Below are positions 60,536-64,000 of a stretch of DNA of 64,000 bases, one piece after another. The notes under the pieces were generated by a model, which ran no database searches, was not told the DNA's origin, and saw only the letters and a program-made list of their open reading frames with translations. Positions within the stretch are counted from its first letter, which is position 1. Each line of letters opens with the position of its first letter. The stretch spans positions 112,265,240 through 112,329,239 of the forward strand of contig NC_031768.1 of NCBI RefSeq assembly GCF_001522545.3, in the 5' to 3' direction. A program made the translations under genes and the position numbers. Source of the DNA: Parus major (lineage: Eukaryota; Chordata; Aves; Passeriformes; Paridae).

Positions 60536-63344
60536 AATTACCCTGATGAACATTCCCTACAAGAAAATGTGTTTGTGTAACATTTTAACCCCAGGGCCCG
60601 ATACCCACCTTCAACAGACTAAAATGGACAGAAATAAGTATTAGCTTACTTCCTCTGCTACCTATCTCCATACAAAACAATTGTAAACTCTGTTTTCAAT
60701 GTTCTCCAAACTCTGATTAAGATCAGTGAACCCAGATTTTTTTAATTAATTGTGAACTGACGTATGAACATATTTTATGGCCAGTTTTCTATGCAGGCAA
60801 ACCCCAAAAGTTTTGAAAGGAACATTGAAATTGCTCTCCTGCCAACCTGTTCAGCCCTGTCCTCGTATGCAAAGCCTGGAGCAGAGGACCCCTCCCTCCC
60901 CTCCGAGAGGAGAGCAGGGATGGGAAGGGATCCATCCCCCTGGAAGCTCCCAGCCATCCCAGCCTCTCCTGAAGGGAAGAGAAACCTCAAGTCTGGCCCA
61001 GCAACCTGACCTGGCCCCAGGGCAAAGGAGAATTTCCCTTTCCAGTGCTTGGCAGAGCAGAGTCCAACTCACAGGCAGAGAAAGCTTTGCTTAATAACTT
61101 TTAGACTTCCCAGGAAAAATGGGGTTTTTTTCTGAGCTGGGGAGTGTTTTTGGGGTTTTTATAGGGCCAGAAGGTACAGGGGTGAACTCATCCACCTCAC
61201 TGGCCCTGTGGCTTAGGACATGTTCCCTGTAGTCAGGTTTGGGATAACAATCTGAAAACACCACCAAGAAACACAAATCTCACCTTTTCCTTTGTTATGG
61301 ACTATATAAATCAATGAAAAAAATAATAAATCATTTTAATTTAAATAGCCTTTTTTTAAACTGCAGTGTTAGAGGCAGGAAGGAAAAACTTCTTATTCTG
61401 ACAGGGACTAAACACAAATGTATAAAGCACTGGCCTGCCGAAGTGTGTTTCTGCTGTAGGGAAGAGGCAGTGGATTTTCTCCAAAAACAAAACTTGATTC
61501 TGAACAATTTATTGCAGGTCCCTTCTGTGCTATCTGATTTATAGCTCAGCTACTTATGATAAATAGGTGGTGTTAATCTTTAGAAGGAGATTGCATCTGC
61601 TGGTAGGACAGAACCTGACAAATTCCACCAGGCTGTTTGTGTATTGGCAGGATTTGTAATTATTAACATTAATTCTCCAAGGAGCCGAATTCCTTATCAC
61701 TGATGCTCTTCCTTTATGAGCCCTTCCCCTTCAAAAATTTAAGCTTTCAGCTTTCCAGCAACAAGCTCTGCCTTTATTGGGATTGCTCAAGCCGTGTCTT
61801 GGAAGCTCCTTCTTTGTTTTTCCTTCAATAATTTGCTAAAAGTACTACCATGTGTAACCCTAATGTAGCAAAATATTTTAGTATATACTTAAAATTAATC
61901 CTGCAAAACTAAGAAAGAAAAATGAGAATTTGCTAGATCAGCTCTTCCAAACGAAAAGGGGAAATGAGAAAGTACCATATCCACAGCTGAAAAAAAAATC
62001 ATTAATGTGATTTATTTGACGTGAGAAAGCAAGGACCTGGGTTAAGTTTTTTAGTTCTTCTACTTGAGCTTTCTGAAATTGGGGCAAAGAACTGTTCTAA
62101 TCTGATATTTCAGATCTTTGTTTCTCTGCTTAAATGACTGTGAAGGAACCAGATAAAATACTGTACCTATAGTACTCTTCTTTCTTGTAGTGATTTAGTA
62201 TTTTCATATTAGATTTTTTTTTTACTTTTTTACCTTTAATATTGCTTAATTTTAACCCTTTGTTGAGACAAGTACCAGGTGTTTCCTTATGACTGGGCAG
62301 ACATCAACAGTGACAGCACTTTCATTTAGTAGATTGTGTTTCTTGTATAATATTCGCTATAATCAAAATGAGGGTTTTTTTCTTACTCTATTCTCTTGAT
62401 TTCTGTGTAATTTAAGCAACATTTCTGATGTGTGCTTTAATTTTAGGCACAGCCATCCCTCTCACATCAGCAGTGTTTCTTGAACAAGAAACTACTGTAC
62501 AAAAGAAGAAAAAAAACCTTTCACATGAATATCCTTGAAAGACTGACACCTGAAAAAAAGGATCCCCAGCCATATCTCTGGTCTTGTTATCTCCCTTTAG
62601 GTGTTTTTACTGGTGCTGAGACACCTGTTTGCCACAATGGAAGCTTTGTGCTGACACACCACAGCCCAGTTGGTGCAGTTGACTTGCTAATGGTGAATTT
62701 TTTTTCATGAGGTAAAAAGAGAGCTCTTGTCCTTTTTATGCTAAACTGGTATGAAATTCCCAGGTCAAAATACATGCTGAGCAACACTTCTTGCACTTTC
62801 TTACTCAAGCAGCTTTCTCTTAGCAAATGTCTTTTCCACCACAGCTACAGGTTACTTTTTATTAGGGGAATATGACCACTGGCTCCCCAAAAGGGAAAGG
62901 CTCGTTTCCATATTGCTTTCCAGACCACTCCCTTCCCTGGGAATTAAGTGGCCTGCTTGCAACAGTAAAACAGCTCTGAGCTCATGTGAAAAAGCCATTT
63001 GAATCCTGGATGGATTTCACAAAACTTTGGTTCATTGGGTAATAACCAGATTAAACAGGCCATGACATAATAGATTCCATATTTTATAATCATCATCATC
63101 CACATCTTGCCTAATTAGACAAGATGCAGTAAGGCTGAAAATCAACATCAATATGTTGATTTAATAATTGCATGGGAGTTGCTGCCATTTGATTGACCAG
63201 ATGCTGTAGTGGACAGCAGAGTTGTTTCCCTGGATCAGTTACTTTGAAATCTCATTCTCAACACACTCGCTTGCCTTCACTCAGTGCAGGTATTTTTGAC
63301 ACAAGGACATGAAGTGAAATAGCTTCAACCTGAAAAAAAGGAGG
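60536..63344. other. Unique stretch with a GC-richer patch, no gene seen
   Basis: Positions 60840-61080 are GC-rich with overlapping frames of up to 105 codons on both strands, which argues against any one of them being coding. No repeat family recognised in the remainder. Confidence 0.5.
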
Positions 63345-63577
63345 TTTAGGATTTTTATATTAGGAAGGAATTGTTCTCTGTGAGGGTGGTGAGCCCTGGC
63401 ACAGGGTGCCCAGAGCAGCTGTGGCTGTCCCTGGATCCCTGGCAGTGCCCAAGGCCAGGCTGGATGGGGCTGGGAGCAGCCTGGGACAGTGGGAGGTGTC
63501 CCTGCCATGGCAGGGGTGGCACTGGATCACCTTGAACGTCCTTTCCAACCCAGGTCACTCTATGATTCTATTCCTCT
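63345..63577 (+). mobile_element. CR1 LINE, 3'-terminal fragment, well preserved
   Basis: It runs from GGTTTAGGATTTTTATATTAG and GAAGGAATTGTTCTCTGTGA through the usual tail blocks to CTTTCCAACCCAGGTCACTC and TATGATTCTAT. It retains the TGAGGGTGGTGAGCCCTGGC segment. Few indels, so probably among the younger insertions here. Confidence 0.97.
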
Positions 63578-63627
63578 CTTATTTTATGGCATTTCTACAA
63601 CTAAATAATATGCATGCAGTTGAACTC

Positions 63628-63673
63628 AAAAAAGAAAAAAAAAAAAAAAAGAAAAAAAAAAGGAAAAAAAAAA
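63628..63673. repeat. A-rich homopolymer tract
   Basis: 46 bases, nearly all A, broken by single or double G residues (A6-G-A16-G-A10-GG-A10). It lies about 50 bases after a CR1 end, but CR1 elements do not use poly(A) tails, so the two are probably unrelated. Confidence 0.95.
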
Positions 63674-64000
63674 TCCTTTTTCTTTTCTCCTTCCTGGTTT
63701 CTCCCTCCTTTCTCCCAGTGAAAAGCAGTCAGGAGAAAATTACAAGGATTCCTTCTAAAACAAAAGCTGAGGCTTTGCTTTTCAATCAACCTTTTAATAT
63801 TTATTCAGAGTAAACTTCACTTTTTGAGTCTAATATATAAAAAAAAAAGAAGGTAGGAATGGATGCACAGCACCTTCTCCAAGTTCCCTGCTGAGAGCAA
63901 GAAGGAGATTCCTAGAGTATGCTGAGGTGGAAGAAAACCCCATGGTTTTCAATTCCAACCCTTGTCCCTGTCCAGACCCCCCAGAAATCCCACCCTGAGC
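63674..64000. other. Unique end of window, no gene seen
   Basis: A second short A run lies at 63839-63848. No feature recognised up to the window edge. Confidence 0.5.

Overview
This window looks like AT-rich, gene-poor nuclear DNA from a bird, most likely a songbird. The main evidence is about a dozen short, mostly 3'-terminal pieces of CR1 LINEs. They share the motif blocks of avian CR1 tails (GGCACAGGGTGCCCAGAGCAG, then CCTGGATCCCTGG, then AAGGTGTCCCTGCC) and several end in repeats of ATGATTCTA type. There are no Alu, B1 or L1 sequences and no operon-like coding, and two degraded pieces resemble avian endogenous retroviral LTRs. The species was not determined.

I found no protein-coding gene, exon, tRNA, rRNA or other RNA gene that I can defend. 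The open frames are short and scattered over both strands. Many lack an ATG, run through assembly gaps, or are translations of CR1 and simple repeats. The sequence could be an intergenic desert or the inside of a large intron; the bases alone do not decide which.

Layout: 1-9.7 kb is unique AT-rich sequence broken by an 896-N gap beside a (GGGAA)n array (764-1706), a (TTAATA)n hexamer array (3.2 kb), an 85-N gap inside (TA)n (5.83-5.95 kb) and a 67-bp duplication (7.6 kb). From 9.7 to 33 kb there are two plus-strand CR1 tails (9.7 and 25.7 kb), a (TAAATG)n array holding four evenly spaced POU octamers (13.2 kb), a 21-bp x3 repeat (14.3 kb), a likely LTR scrap (19.35 kb), a possible conserved element (20.65-20.93 kb), a CpG knot around a palindromic E-box (22.6 kb) and a palindromic interferon-response-like hairpin (24.08 kb).

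From 33.3 to 40 kb four CR1 tails lie on the minus strand. One of them abuts a plus-strand CR1 ORF2 remnant that has lost its reverse-transcriptase core. From 46 to 64 kb the CR1 tails are on the plus strand again (46.2, 49.6, 53.2, 60.4 and 63.4 kb). This part also has a (GGAATAA)n minisatellite with one embedded N (49.76-50.01 kb), a possible conserved element (55.74-55.96 kb) and a probable ERV LTR (58.8-59.5 kb).

Nothing here looks like a multi-gene system. The most interesting items are the inverted and deleted CR1 composite, the octamer array, the palindromic ISRE and E-box motifs, and the gap-associated G-rich array.
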